Shown piece after piece: positions 1-8,884 of a DNA stretch of 11,289 nucleotides. The notes under the pieces are model-generated. The model worked only from the letters and a program-made list of their open reading frames with translations. It made no database searches and had not been told where the DNA came from. Positions within the stretch are counted from its first letter, which is position 1. Each line of letters opens with the position of its first letter. The DNA is from CAVUAF01 sp964460655. Lineage in GTDB: Bacteria; Acidobacteriota; Terriglobia; Terriglobales; Acidobacteriaceae. Location of the stretch: positions 1 through 11,289 of the forward strand of contig CAYWSH010000122.1 of the NCBI GenBank assembly GCA_964460655.1, read 5' to 3'. A program made the translations under genes and the position numbers.

Positions 1-109
1 GATGCTGCGCATCTCGCGCTCGCGCCGCATCCGTTCGCCAAACGATCCCACGGCTGGTCTCCCCACTCCTCGCCCCAACGAGCCAACAGCGGGCTTGTCA
101 GGGCCCTAG
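1..109 (+). CDS. C-terminal tail of an unidentified protein (5' partial)
   Basis: The frame starting at position 2 is open from the window edge to a TAG at 107-109. It reads as a basic stretch (LRISRSRRIRS) followed by a Pro-rich tail. The tail holds the octapeptide PNDPTAGL and, 12 codons later, PNEPTAGL. The two copies use different synonymous codons at nearly every position (for example CCC/CCA for Pro, ACG/ACA for Thr, GGT/GGC for Gly, CTC/TTG for Leu). Conserved peptide with diverged codons suggests this frame is translated. The ATG at 2-4 is probably internal and the gene starts upstream of the window. The other two plus frames are also open here, as expected at this GC, so the call rests mainly on the repeat. 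I do not recognise the protein. Confidence 0.4.
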   Translation, partial: MLRISRSRRIRSPNDPTAGLPTPRPNEPTAGLSGP

Positions 110-141
110 CAGGCGCACCTTCACGCCTGGCTGGAAAAGTG

Positions 142-179
142 CCGGAAAGCGCCGCCATCATAGGTTTTGGCGCTTCCGG
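142..179. other. Hairpin downstream of the first gene
   Basis: CCGGAAAGCGCC (142-153) pairs with GGCGCTTCCGG (169-179) except for one bulged A, leaving a 15-nt loop. It lies about 33 nt after the TAG at 107-109 and about 175 nt before the GGDEF gene. No T-tract follows, so it is not a standard intrinsic terminator; it could still protect or end the upstream transcript. I see no GEMM (c-di-GMP/cGAMP riboswitch) core in this leader. Apart from this hairpin and the promoter at 317-345, I see nothing else in 110-354. Confidence 0.35.
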
Positions 180-316
180 GTGTCAAAAGAAAACCGGTCG
201 CGGCGGCATCCTTAGTCATTGGTCGTTGGACTTTGCCGATGAGCATCGCTACGGCGGTGCACTGAAGGGCAGCGACCACGGCGTTACTTCGGCGCTTCCC
301 AACGCTTGACCGCGAA

Positions 317-345
317 TTGCGACCAGCCCCCGCAAGTGCCATAAT
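317..345 (+). promoter_or_regulatory. Candidate sigma70-type promoter of the GGDEF gene
   Basis: The -35 candidate TTGCGA (317-322, 4/6 match) and the -10 candidate CATAAT (340-345, 5/6 match) are separated by exactly 17 bp. Transcription would start near 351-353, only a few bases before the GTG at 355. The mRNA would then be nearly leaderless, or translation would start at a later codon. Confidence 0.45.
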
Positions 346-354
346 GGCCGCGGA

Positions 355-1437
355 GTGCCTCGTCCTCAGCCGAGCACCGCGAGTTTGACCGCCGACGCGG
401 CCCGCACGCGCCAACAGCACCCGCTCGAACTCCACATCTTCCACGACGTCGCCAAAGCGCTTACGTCGTCGCTGAACCTGAATTCCATCCTGCAGACCAT
501 CATGGACAAGATGGCCGAGTACTTCCGGCCGGACACCTGGTCGCTCCTGATGGTGGATGAGAACAAAGACGAACTGTATTTCGCCATCGCTGTCGGCGAT
601 GCGGCCGAGATGCTGAAGTCGGTGCGGCTGAAGGTCGGCGAAGGCATCGCCGGCTGGGTGGCGAAGCACGGCGAGCCGCTGATCGTTCCCGACGTGTACA
701 ACGACGAGCGCTTCACCAAACGCATCGACGAGATGACGAAGTGGAAGACGCGCTCCATCATCTGCGTACCGCTCAAGGCCAAGCAGCGCGTGCTGGGCGT
801 CATCCAGCTCATCAACGTCGGCATGGACGGCTTTGGCGACAGCGAGATGTTCTTCCTCAACGCGCTGTGCGATTACGCCGCCATCGCCATCGACAACGCC
901 CGCGCCGTCGAGAAGATCCAGGAACTCACCATCACCGACGACTGCACCGGCCTGTACAACGCGCGCCATCTTTATAAGACGCTCGAGGCCGAGGTCTACC
1001 GCTCGGCGCGTTTCGGCTACGAATTCAGTGTGATCTTCATCGACCTCGACCACTTCAAGCAGGTGAACGACACGCACGGCCACCTGGTCGGCTCAAAATT
1101 GCTGAACGAGATGGGCTACGCCATCAAGAGTAACCTGCGCTTGATCGATTCGGCCTTCCGTTACGGTGGCGACGAATTCGTCGTCCTGCTGCCGCAGACC
1201 GGCAAGGACGCGGCGCTGCTGGTGGCGCGACGCCTGCGCGACGTCTTCCGCCAGACCTGCTACTTGAAGGACGATGGCTTGAACCTGAATGTCCGCGCGT
1301 CGATCGGCCTCGCCACCTACCCGCACGACGCCAAGAGCGCGCACGAGATCATCCGCCAGGCCGACGAAATGATGTACATGGTGAAGAACACCACGCGCGA
1401 CAACATCGCCGTCGCCCAACAGGGCCTGATCAAGTAA
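355..1437 (+). CDS. GAF-GGDEF dinucleotide cyclase, candidate Hypr-type (cGAMP/c-di-GMP synthase)
   Basis: This cytosolic two-domain signalling enzyme has 360 residues and no membrane segments. Residues about 25-185 form a GAF sensor domain whose ligand is unknown. Residues about 190-355 form a GGDEF cyclase domain, beginning with a DCTGLYNAR stretch in place of the common DxLTxLxNR. Seen directly: metal-site Asp230 in FIDLDHFK, Asn238 in QVND, an intact GGDEF at 271-275, and an RLID inhibitory I-site (262-265) exactly five residues before it. The oddity is GHLVGSKLL: Ser247 sits nine residues after Asn238, where PleD has guanine-contacting Asp344. In Geobacter GacA, Asp-to-Ser at this position is the hallmark of Hypr GGDEF enzymes, which make 3',3'-cGAMP. 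A cGAMP-capable product range is therefore inferred, not shown. The GTG start lacks a Shine-Dalgarno and nearly abuts the promoter; TTG at 385 is the next in-frame option. Fold and catalytic competence are certain; product specificity is not. Confidence 0.95.
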   Translation: MPRPQPSTASLTADAARTRQQHPLELHIFHDVAKALTSSLNLNSILQTIMDKMAEYFRPDTWSLLMVDENKDELYFAIAVGDAAEMLKSVRLKVGEGIAGWVAKHGEPLIVPDVYNDERFTKRIDEMTKWKTRSIICVPLKAKQRVLGVIQLINVGMDGFGDSEMFFLNALCDYAAIAIDNARAVEKIQELTITDDCTGLYNARHLYKTLEAEVYRSARFGYEFSVIFIDLDHFKQVNDTHGHLVGSKLLNEMGYAIKSNLRLIDSAFRYGGDEFVVLLPQTGKDAALLVARRLRDVFRQTCYLKDDGLNLNVRASIGLATYPHDAKSAHEIIRQADEMMYMVKNTTRDNIAVAQQGLIK

Positions 1438-1442
1438 CCGCG

Positions 1443-1471
1443 TTGACAGCAATCCCGGACGGGACTAACGT
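1443..1471 (+). promoter_or_regulatory. Candidate promoter of mddA-like gene
   Basis: A perfect -35 consensus TTGACA (1443-1448) is followed after 17 bp by TAACGT (1466-1471, 3/6 match to TATAAT). It begins six bases after the GGDEF stop codon and ends 39 bases before the methyltransferase ATG. This suggests the methyltransferase has its own promoter rather than depending only on readthrough. Confidence 0.45.
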
Positions 1472-1499
1472 TCGCGGCAATCGGTTGTGACGAACTTCC

Positions 1500-1505
1500 A
1501 GGAGG
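1500..1505 (+). promoter_or_regulatory. Strong Shine-Dalgarno of mddA-like gene
   Basis: AGGAGG stands five bases before ATG 1511. It decides the start against the upstream in-frame GTG at 1487, which has no comparable site. Confidence 0.75.
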
Positions 1506-1510
1506 CGCTC

Positions 1511-2199
1511 ATGGCCCGCACGCTTGCCATCCTCTACGGCCTCGTCGTCTACGTGTTCTTCCTCGCCACCTTTGTTTATGCCATCGGTTTTGTCGGCGGC
1601 ATCATGGTGCCGAAGAGCATCGACTCGGGCGCTGCCGGCGACACGATCACGGCGCTCCTGATCGACGCCGTGTTGCTGACGCTGTTCGCCATGCAGCACA
1701 GCATCATGGCGCGGCAGTGGTTCAAGCGAGCCTGGACGAAGGTCGTGCCGCCCGTCGTCGAGCGGAGCACTTATGTACTGTTCGCCACCGCCGTACTCGC
1801 CCTGCTGATGTGGCAGTGGCGGCCGGTCACCGATGTGGTGTGGGACGTGCAGAATCCGACAGCCCAGATGGTGCTACAGGCGGTGTTCTTCCTCGGTTGG
1901 GGCGTGTTACTGCTCGCCACCTGGCTGATCGACCACTTTGAGCTGTTCGGCGTGCGCCAGGTCATGACGGCCGGCGCGCAGCACGCACACGAATTCAAAA
2001 CACCCGTCCTGTACAAGTTCGTGCGGCATCCGATCTACCTGGGGTTTGTAATCGCCTTCTGGAGCACGGCACGGATGACCGTGGGGCATCTCTTCTTTGC
2101 GGTCATGTGTACGGCGTACATCCTGGTGGCGATCCAGTTCGAAGAGCGCGACCTCATCCGCCTGTTCGGCGACAAGTACCGCGACTATCGCCGCCGCGT
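1511..2199 (+). CDS. mddA: MddA-like methanethiol S-methyltransferase (3' truncated by assembly gap)
   Basis: This integral-membrane SAM-dependent methyltransferase belongs to the NnrU/isoprenylcysteine methyltransferase-like fold. By family, MddA methylates methanethiol to dimethyl sulfide. The 229 visible residues show about six hydrophobic segments (roughly 3-29, 47-62, 86-102, 119-140, 172-190, 192-209). They also carry MddA-typical stretches: MQHSIMAR (61-68), ERSTYVL (84-90), WQWRPV (101-106), WDVQNP (111-116), IDHFELFGVRQV (140-151), RHPIYLGF (172-179) and QFEERDL (209-215). RHPxYxG and the EE pair are the SAM-site motifs of this fold. ATG 1511 is chosen because AGGAGG (1500-1505) lies five bases upstream; an in-frame GTG at 1487 would be the longer alternative. 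The reading frame runs into Ns after YRDYRRR, so only a short C-terminal tail is missing. No methanethiol-producing gene such as methionine gamma-lyase is visible nearby. A broader NnrU-family role cannot be excluded. Confidence 0.85.
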
Positions 2200-2299
2200 N
2201 NNNNNNNNNNNNNNNNNNNNNNNNNNNNNNNNNNNNNNNNNNNNNNNNNNNNNNNNNNNNNNNNNNNNNNNNNNNNNNNNNNNNNNNNNNNNNNNNNNN
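2200..2299. other. Assembly gap (100 N)
   Basis: Exactly 100 N join two contigs. The gap truncates the 3' end of the methyltransferase on the left and the 3' end of the minus-strand permease on the right. Any reading frame that crosses the Ns is artificial. The fixed length is a scaffolding convention; the true distance is probably larger, because the permease alone should lack about 80 residues. Confidence 0.98.
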
Positions 2300-4548
2300 T
2301 GCGCGCCCAGCGCCATGCGCACGCCGATCTCGGCGGTCCGCCGGTTCACGCGATAGGCCAGCGTGCCGTAGAGTCCAGTCGCGACCAGTACGGCGGCGAG
2401 CACGCCGAATCCCATGCTCAAGCGCGCGAACAGGCGCTCCTGCACGTACGTCTTGGCGAACTGCTCTTGTTGCGTCGTCGGTTCCAGCAAGGGCAAGTCG
2501 GGGCCGAACTCATGCACCAGGCGCCGCGCGCCTTCCAGCACGACGGATGCGCTGCCGGCGGAGCGCAGCTCGAAGTGCAGCGTGCCCAACGTGCGGGCGG
2601 TGGTCAACGTCTTGGAGTCGACGAGTTGCATGTACGGGAAATACGCCACGGCCCGCGTGCGCTCACGCACAGCGGTGTACTTGCTGTCGGCCGCGACGCC
2701 GATGATCGTCCACTGCGGTCCCGTCGTACTGGCGTTCAGCGAGAGCTGATGTCCCACCGGATTCCTGCCCTCGAAGTACGTCTTGGCGAACGTCTCGGTC
2801 ACGATCACTACTTTCTGTGCTGTGATGTTGTCCGCGTCCGTGAAATCGCGGCCGAGGAGAAGCGGAATGCCCAGCGTCTTGCAGAACTCAGGCCCCACGA
2901 GGTTCCAGCGCATGTTGTTGCGGTTGATGCCGGTGAGGGCGCCATCGATCCGCACATTCGTATTGTTGGACCAGCCTCCGCCCGGACGATTTCCTACGAG
3001 CGTCACCGCCTCCACGCCCGGCAGCGCGCGCAACTTCTCCGTGAGCGACTGATAGAAGCGCAACACCTCGGCATTGTTGGCCAGCGCCTGCGGCGGAGCG
3101 ACGCCGAACACCGCCAATCCCTCGGTCCGCATACCCATCTTTTCGTTCTGCAGATTGCGCAGCGTGCGGACCAGCAAGCCGGCGCCGACCAGCAGCGCCA
3201 GGCAGAGCGCGATCTGCGCCGCTACCACGATGCGCGCGCTGCGGAAGCGGCTGCGGTCGCTGCCCGACGTGACGGCGCCGGTCTTGAGCGCCATCGCCGG
3301 TGGGATACGGGCGGCGCCGCGTAACGGCAGCATGCCGAAAAGCAATGCCGCCGCCGACGAGACTACGAGTGCGAACACCAGCACGCGCCAGTCAGGCGTG
3401 ATCGCTACCTCGAATTCGGCCCACTTGGCGAACGCGTTCGCCGTCCAGCGCGCAAACAACCAACCGAGCGCGCCGCCGGCGGCGACGAGCAGAATGCCCT
3501 CCATCAGCAGCTGGCGAAAAAGCTGTGCGCGAGTCGCACCCAGCGCCACGCGGACGCAGAATTCGCGCTGCCGCGCGGTGTTGCGCGCGATGAGCAGCAT
3601 GGCGACATTGCTGCACGCGATGACGAGCACGAGCGCCACCATGCCCATCAGGACGTTCAACGGGGTGGCGAACGCGTCCTGAATGGCGGCGATGCCACGC
3701 AGCGCCGTGAACGACAGCTCGGGCAGCTTCTCGTCTTTGGCCGGCGTTCCGACGCCCTGATAGGCGGCGGACTGAAACACCGGTTGCGCCTGAGCGAGCG
3801 CGCGCTCCGGTGTTACACCCGGCGCCACGCGCCCCACCATCATGAGGAACCACCAGCGCGGCGAGCCGTAGAACGTGTTGCCCGCTTGTCCCCAGGGCGG
3901 CAGTTCCTCGCGTGTCTGGATCGGGACCCAGAGGTCGGTGGGACCGCCGCCGCCGACCCAGTCGAACTCGCGACCCGTAACGCCGACGATGGTGAACGGC
4001 ACACTCTTGATAAAGATGGTCTGGCCGATGATCTTCGGATCGCGCCCAAAGCGCCGCGACCAGTAGCCGTAACTCAGGACTGCCGTCGCCGCGTGGTGAG
4101 CTTCGTCTTCGCCGATGAAGCCGCGGCCTGCCTCCATGCGCACCCCGAGTCCGGAGAAGAAGTTCGCGCTCACCATGTCGCCGCGCGCTTCTTCGGGAGT
4201 ATCGCCATAGCGCACCGCGATCTTGCCGATGCCCAGCGGCACGAAGCCCATCACGTCGCTGAACACCTGCTTCTGCTTGCGCAGCTCGTCGAACGAGGCA
4301 TAGTTGAACGAGAGCGTGTCTTCGCCCGTCTGCCCGGAATTGCGCGGCCACCCGCTGGTATGCAGCAGGACGAGCTGCTGCGGGTCGTGCACCGGCAGGA
4401 AGCGCAGCATCACGGTGTTCAGCACGGTGAAGATGGCGGTATTCGCGCCGATGCCGAGCGCCAGGGTAAGGACCGCGACCACGCTGAAGCCCGGCGACTT
4501 CAGCAGCATGCGCCAGCCGTAACGGATGTCCTGCAGCAGAGCGTCCAT
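2300..4548 (-). CDS. Orphan MacB/FtsX-type ABC permease (ADOP family), 3' truncated
   Basis: This large inner-membrane protein is related to the permease half of MacB-type transporters, in the duplicated form common in Acidobacteriota. The 749 visible residues run in order: a short DIRYGWRMLLKSPGF leader; TM1 (about 21-43, with LTLALGIGANTAIF); a MacB periplasmic core domain (to about 280); an FtsX-like membrane block (about 295-410, with ARQREFCVRVALGAT); a TM near 438-460; a second periplasmic core; and the start of the last FtsX block (ALYGTLAY-like region then EIGVRMALGA). About 80 C-terminal residues with three TMs should lie in the gap. No ATP-binding subunit is encoded in the window, so the substrate and energy source are unknown. 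ATG 4548 matches the family N-terminus; the upstream AGAGAA is a weak ribosome site. It is divergent from the second permease across 205 bp. CGTATA at 4564-4569 (TATACG on this strand) is a weak -10 candidate. Confidence 0.93.
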
Positions 4549-4665
4549 AGATGTTCTCTACTACGTATACAGTCAGACGGAAGTTCGGGTTACGGGTGAG
4601 CAGGAGGCCTAGCGGCCATCCAATTGCATCCACCCTCACCGCAACGCAGCAAAAGGCGGCAGAAG

Positions 4666-4703
4666 TGTCCGCCCATGGGACGCGGCTGTCCGCTTGCGGA
4701 CGC
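4666..4703. promoter_or_regulatory. Two tandem operator-like dyads between divergent permeases
   Basis: TGTCCGC-CCATG-GGACGC (4666-4683) and TGTCCGC-TTGC-GGACGC (4687-4703) are two copies of one pattern. Each is an imperfect-to-perfect inverted repeat; the second contains a perfect GTCCGC-TT-GCGGAC. Their left arms start 21 bp apart, two helical turns, so a dimeric regulator could bind both on the same DNA face. The second dyad ends about 50 bp before ATG 4754 and the first lies about 118 bp from ATG 4548. The role is inferred; the responsible regulator is not in the window. Confidence 0.5.
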
Positions 4704-4753
4704 TTCGCTAACGACGCTGCAGGCCGCGAGTCGAATGCGCGAACGGAGGCAGC

Positions 4754-7170
4754 ATGCACACGCTCTGGCAGGACGTGAAGTTCGGTTTCCGCATGTGGCG
4801 CTCGAGCCCGGCGTTCACGCTGGCAGCGGTACTGTGCTTTACGCTCGGCATTGGCGCCACCAGCGCGATCTTCAGCGTGGTGAATGCCGTGCTGCTGCGT
4901 CCGCTGCCGTATCAGCAACCGGGGCGACTCGTTCGCGTCTATTCGGAATTCCCCACGTTCCCCAATGGCGGCCTGCATCGTTTCTGGATCTCGGCGCCGG
5001 AATTCCTCGACCTGCGCCGCGACACCAAATCCTGGGAGACGCTCGACGGCTGGACCGTGGGTGGCGCCAACCTCGCGGGTGAGGCGCAGCCTGTGCGGGT
5101 GACGAGCTCCGGCGTCACCGGCACGCTGTTCGGCACGCTCGGCGTCACGCCGCAACTTGGCCGCGTGATCTCGCCGGATGACGACAAGCCGGGAGCGAAC
5201 AACGTCTGCGTGATCTCGTATGGGACGTGGAAGTCGGTCTACGGCGGCGATCCGAACATCATCGGCAAAGAGACGCTGCTCGGCGGCCGCAAGACCAACA
5301 TCATCGGCGTCATGCCCAAGGATTTTGCGTTTCCGCCGGGCGAAGTCGATCCGCCGCAGGTCTGGGCGGCGCTGCAGATCGACCCGGCACAGCCTGGAAA
5401 CCGCGGCGGACATTTTCTTTCCATCGTCGGCCGCCTCAAGCCAGGCGTGAGCGCCGAGCAGGCGCAGGCGGAGTTGCAGAGCCTGGTGAATACCGCAGGG
5501 GAACACGCGGTGCAGGGCGGTCCGCACAGCTTTCATCCCAAGTTTCACAACATTGTGAGTTTCCCGCTGCAGGCCGAGGTCGTCGCCAACGTTCGTCCGG
5601 CGCTGCTCATGCTGCTCGGCGCGGTCGCGTTCGTCTTGCTGATCGCGTGCGTGAACGTCGCGAATCTCCTGCTGGCGCGCGCGGAAGCGCGGCGCCGCGA
5701 GATCGCCATTCGGAGCGCGCTCGGCGCCGGCGCCATGCGGCTGACCCGTCAGTTCGCCACTGAAGGCATTCTGCTTTCGGGTGTCGGCGCGGTGCTCGGG
5801 CTCTTGCTCGCGTTCGGCAGCGTGAAGCTGATCCAGGTGACGAACGCCGGTGCGATCCCGCGCGCGCAAGAGATCGGCCTCGATGCCAACGTCCTCTTCT
5901 TCACGCTCGCGACGGCGGTGGCGACGGGCATCCTGTTCGGCCTTGCGCCGATCCTGTCGCTGGTGCTGAGCGAGCTCGCCGAGTCGCTGAAGTCCGCCTC
6001 CGGCAGCACGACGGGATCCACGGGCGCGCAAGCGTTCCGGCGCGCCCTGGTCGCCGGCGAACTCGCGCTTGCGCTCGTTTTGCTGGTCGGCTGCGGCCTG
6101 ATGGTCCGCGCGTTCTGGAAGCTACAAGCGGTCAACTCGGGAATCGATCCGCGCGGCGTCATCGTTATGCGTACCGCGCTGCCGCGCCCGAGTTATCCCG
6201 ACAATCAGCAGGCAGACGCGCTCTGGGCGCGCCTCGAAGAGCGATTGCACGCGATCCCGGGCGTGCAGGCTGCAGGCTTCGCGTCGGGCCTGGCGCCCAT
6301 ACGTCCGCCGAACATGAATGACACGATGATCGAAGGCTTTGTGCCGCGGCCGAACGGTCCCATCCAGAACGTGGATTTCTATCAGACCGTCAGCAAGGAC
6401 TACTTCACGGCGATGGGCATCCGGTTGCAGGCCGGACGCCTGTTCGACGAGCGCGACGGCAAGGGTGCGCCCGATGTCGTCATCATCAATCAGACGATGG
6501 CACGCACGTTCTGGCCCGGACAGGACCCCATCGGACATCGCATCGCGCCGGCGGGCCGCACGCAAGTCTGGTCCACGGTGATCGGCGTGGTCGAAGACGT
6601 GAAGAATGCCGGGCTCGACAAGCCCGCCGGCACTGAAGTCTATTTGCCCTACGCACAACCCAGCGGCTCGGGCACGCGCAGCATGAATATCGTGCTGCGC
6701 ACGCAGGGCGATCCGAGCGCGCTGGTAAGCGCGGTACGCCGCGAGCTCAGCGCGCTCGATCCCACGCTGCCACTCGCGAACATCCGCCTGATGGAAGACG
6801 TAGTCTCGCTGGCGCAAGCGCGCCCGCGTTTCCTAACGTTGCTGCTGACACTCTTCTCGGCGGTCGCGCTGGCGATCGCGACCGTCGGCATCTACGGTGT
6901 GATCTCGTACTCCGTCGCACGACGCACCAAAGAATTCGGCCTGCGCATGGTACTCGGTGCGCGCCCGAGCGACGTCCAGCAGCTCGTACTCAAGCAGGGC
7001 GCATGGCTCACGCTTACAGGCGTGATCGTCGGGCTCGGCGCCGCGTTCGCGCTCACGCGGCTGATGACAGGCATGCTCTACGATGTGAAGCCGAGCGATC
7101 CACTGACGTTCGCCAGCGTGACCGTCCTGCTCGGCGCCATCGCAATGCTTGCTTGTTACGTCCCGGCGCG
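4754..7170 (+). CDS. Orphan MacB/FtsX-type ABC permease (ADOP family), 3' truncated
   Basis: This is a second inner-membrane permease of the same family as its divergent neighbour, with 805 visible residues. It opens with QDVKFGFRMWRSSPAF and TM1 (about 20-42, FTLGIGATSAIF), followed by a periplasmic MacB core. A FtsX block from about 284 carries VLLIACVNVANLLLARA and RRREIAIRSALGA. Next come a TM near 431-455 (ALALVLLVGCGLMVRAF), a second periplasmic core with the GRxFDERD and NQTMARTFWPGQDPIG signatures, and a final three-TM FtsX block from about 693 ending in ACYVPAR. Only some 15-20 residues (the usual PARRAxRxDPxxALRxE ending) are lost in the gap. ATG 4754 has CGGAGG (4744-4749) four bases upstream. 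No ATPase partner is nearby. It resembles the 2300-4548 protein throughout, which suggests an old duplication and divergence rather than a recent copy. The transported or sensed substrate is unknown. Confidence 0.94.
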
Positions 7171-7270
7171 NNNNNNNNNNNNNNNNNNNNNNNNNNNNNN
7201 NNNNNNNNNNNNNNNNNNNNNNNNNNNNNNNNNNNNNNNNNNNNNNNNNNNNNNNNNNNNNNNNNNNNNN
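7171..7270. other. Assembly gap (100 N)
   Basis: A second run of exactly 100 N. It removes the last residues of the plus-strand permease and the C-terminal third of the minus-strand amidohydrolase. The missing coding sequence of the two convergent genes should be well over 100 bases, so the N count does not measure distance, and contig order here is only as good as the scaffolding. Confidence 0.98.
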
Positions 7271-8235
<965 letters not shown>

Positions 8236-8301
8236 CAGCGGCTCCTGGAGGGATTGGAATGGCCGCTTAGTCTCGCTTGCCGATGGCGATGCGTCAAACC
8301 G

Positions 8302-8736
8302 CTACTGCTTCATGACGGGACTCTTCTCGCCGGCGGGCTTGTCGGTCTCGTAATGGACGATGCCATTCTCGTTCACCCAGAAGGAGCGATGCGCGGCGTC
8401 ATACTGTTTCGGCGCCATGACGAGCGTGTAGCCGTCGTCTTTGCCGCGGAATTGGACGGTGTAATCGCCGCGGTCGGTCTTGACCATGCGCTTGGTGAAG
8501 CTGCCGCTGCCGACCAGCGTGTCGAGCGACGTAGCGTATTTGTTGTGCTTCTTCTTGTACTGGCGCTCGGCGTTGATGACGGTCCGCATGAAGGCCACGG
8601 CCAGCGTCTCAGGTTGCGACTTCTGCGCCGTTTCGGCTTCCTGCGTCGGTGTGACACGCGGTTCCGACACAACCGCAGAGGGCACGAGCAGCATCAAGGT
8701 CAATATCCAAGCAGGCTTCATTGCATTTGGTCTCAT
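8302..8736 (-). CDS. Small secreted protein with pilin-like C-terminal domain
   Basis: This 144-residue protein has an N-terminal signal peptide (MKPAWILTLMLLVPSAVVS, residues 6-24) and a charged linker. From about residue 43 comes an amphipathic helix FMRTVINAERQYKKKHNKY followed by ATSLDTL. The remainder is a beta-rich region with YTVQFR, GYTLVMAP and RSFWVNENGIVHYE. The pattern of helix, then Y-x-L, then GY-x-v-x-A-P, then RSF-x-x-x-x-G-x-I resembles the soluble part of type IV pilins and GspG-like pseudopilins, but no prepilin-peptidase site is visible. The same pattern occurs at the C-terminus of the 9723-10619 protein. Met1 (8736) and Met6 (8721) are both possible starts; neither has a strong Shine-Dalgarno, and Met6 gives the cleaner signal peptide. 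It may form a unit with the downstream amidohydrolase and is divergent from the LuxR regulator. The function is unknown. Confidence 0.75.
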   Translation of the reverse strand: MRPNAMKPAWILTLMLLVPSAVVSEPRVTPTQEAETAQKSQPETLAVAFMRTVINAERQYKKKHNKYATSLDTLVGSGSFTKRMVKTDRGDYTVQFRGKDDGYTLVMAPKQYDAAHRSFWVNENGIVHYETDKPAGEKSPVMKQ

Positions 8737-8884
8737 CGGGACCCGGCGAACTTGTTACTATCAGACAGGTACGAATGCCATCTTTCGCCGTGTCCGTATG
8801 GGACTGTATCGTACGCTCATGGCAACGAATCCTGCAGTCTCACCGGCGCTCACGCGCAACACAAACCGCGTTCCCGAGGGTAAA

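Noticed and set aside
1..309. Plus-strand frame 1, open from the window edge to TGA at 307-309
   Set aside because: No recognisable motif and no synonymous-codon evidence. It conflicts with the better-supported frame ending at 109 and crosses the hairpin and promoter region.
110..354. Possible c-di-GMP/cGAMP (GEMM) riboswitch in the cyclase leader
   Set aside because: I looked for the GEMM core (GCAAACC, GAAA tetraloop, GACGCAAAGC) and found none here or in the other intergenic regions. The hairpin at 142-179 does not fit the fold.
121..1083. Long minus-strand open frame opposite the cyclase gene
   Set aside because: It is antisense to a strongly conserved GAF-GGDEF protein, has low-complexity Val/Asp/Arg-rich composition typical of a shadow frame, and matches no family I know.
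2185..2356. Coding frames that appear to continue through the N run
   Set aside because: The residues beyond the Ns come from a different contig and read out of context. The genes are treated as partial at the gap edges.
3392..6031. 879-codon minus-strand open frame spanning both permease genes and the region between them
   Set aside because: It is out of frame with one permease and antisense to the other. Its Arg/Ala/His-rich composition is that of a high-GC shadow frame, while both permeases show clear family motifs.
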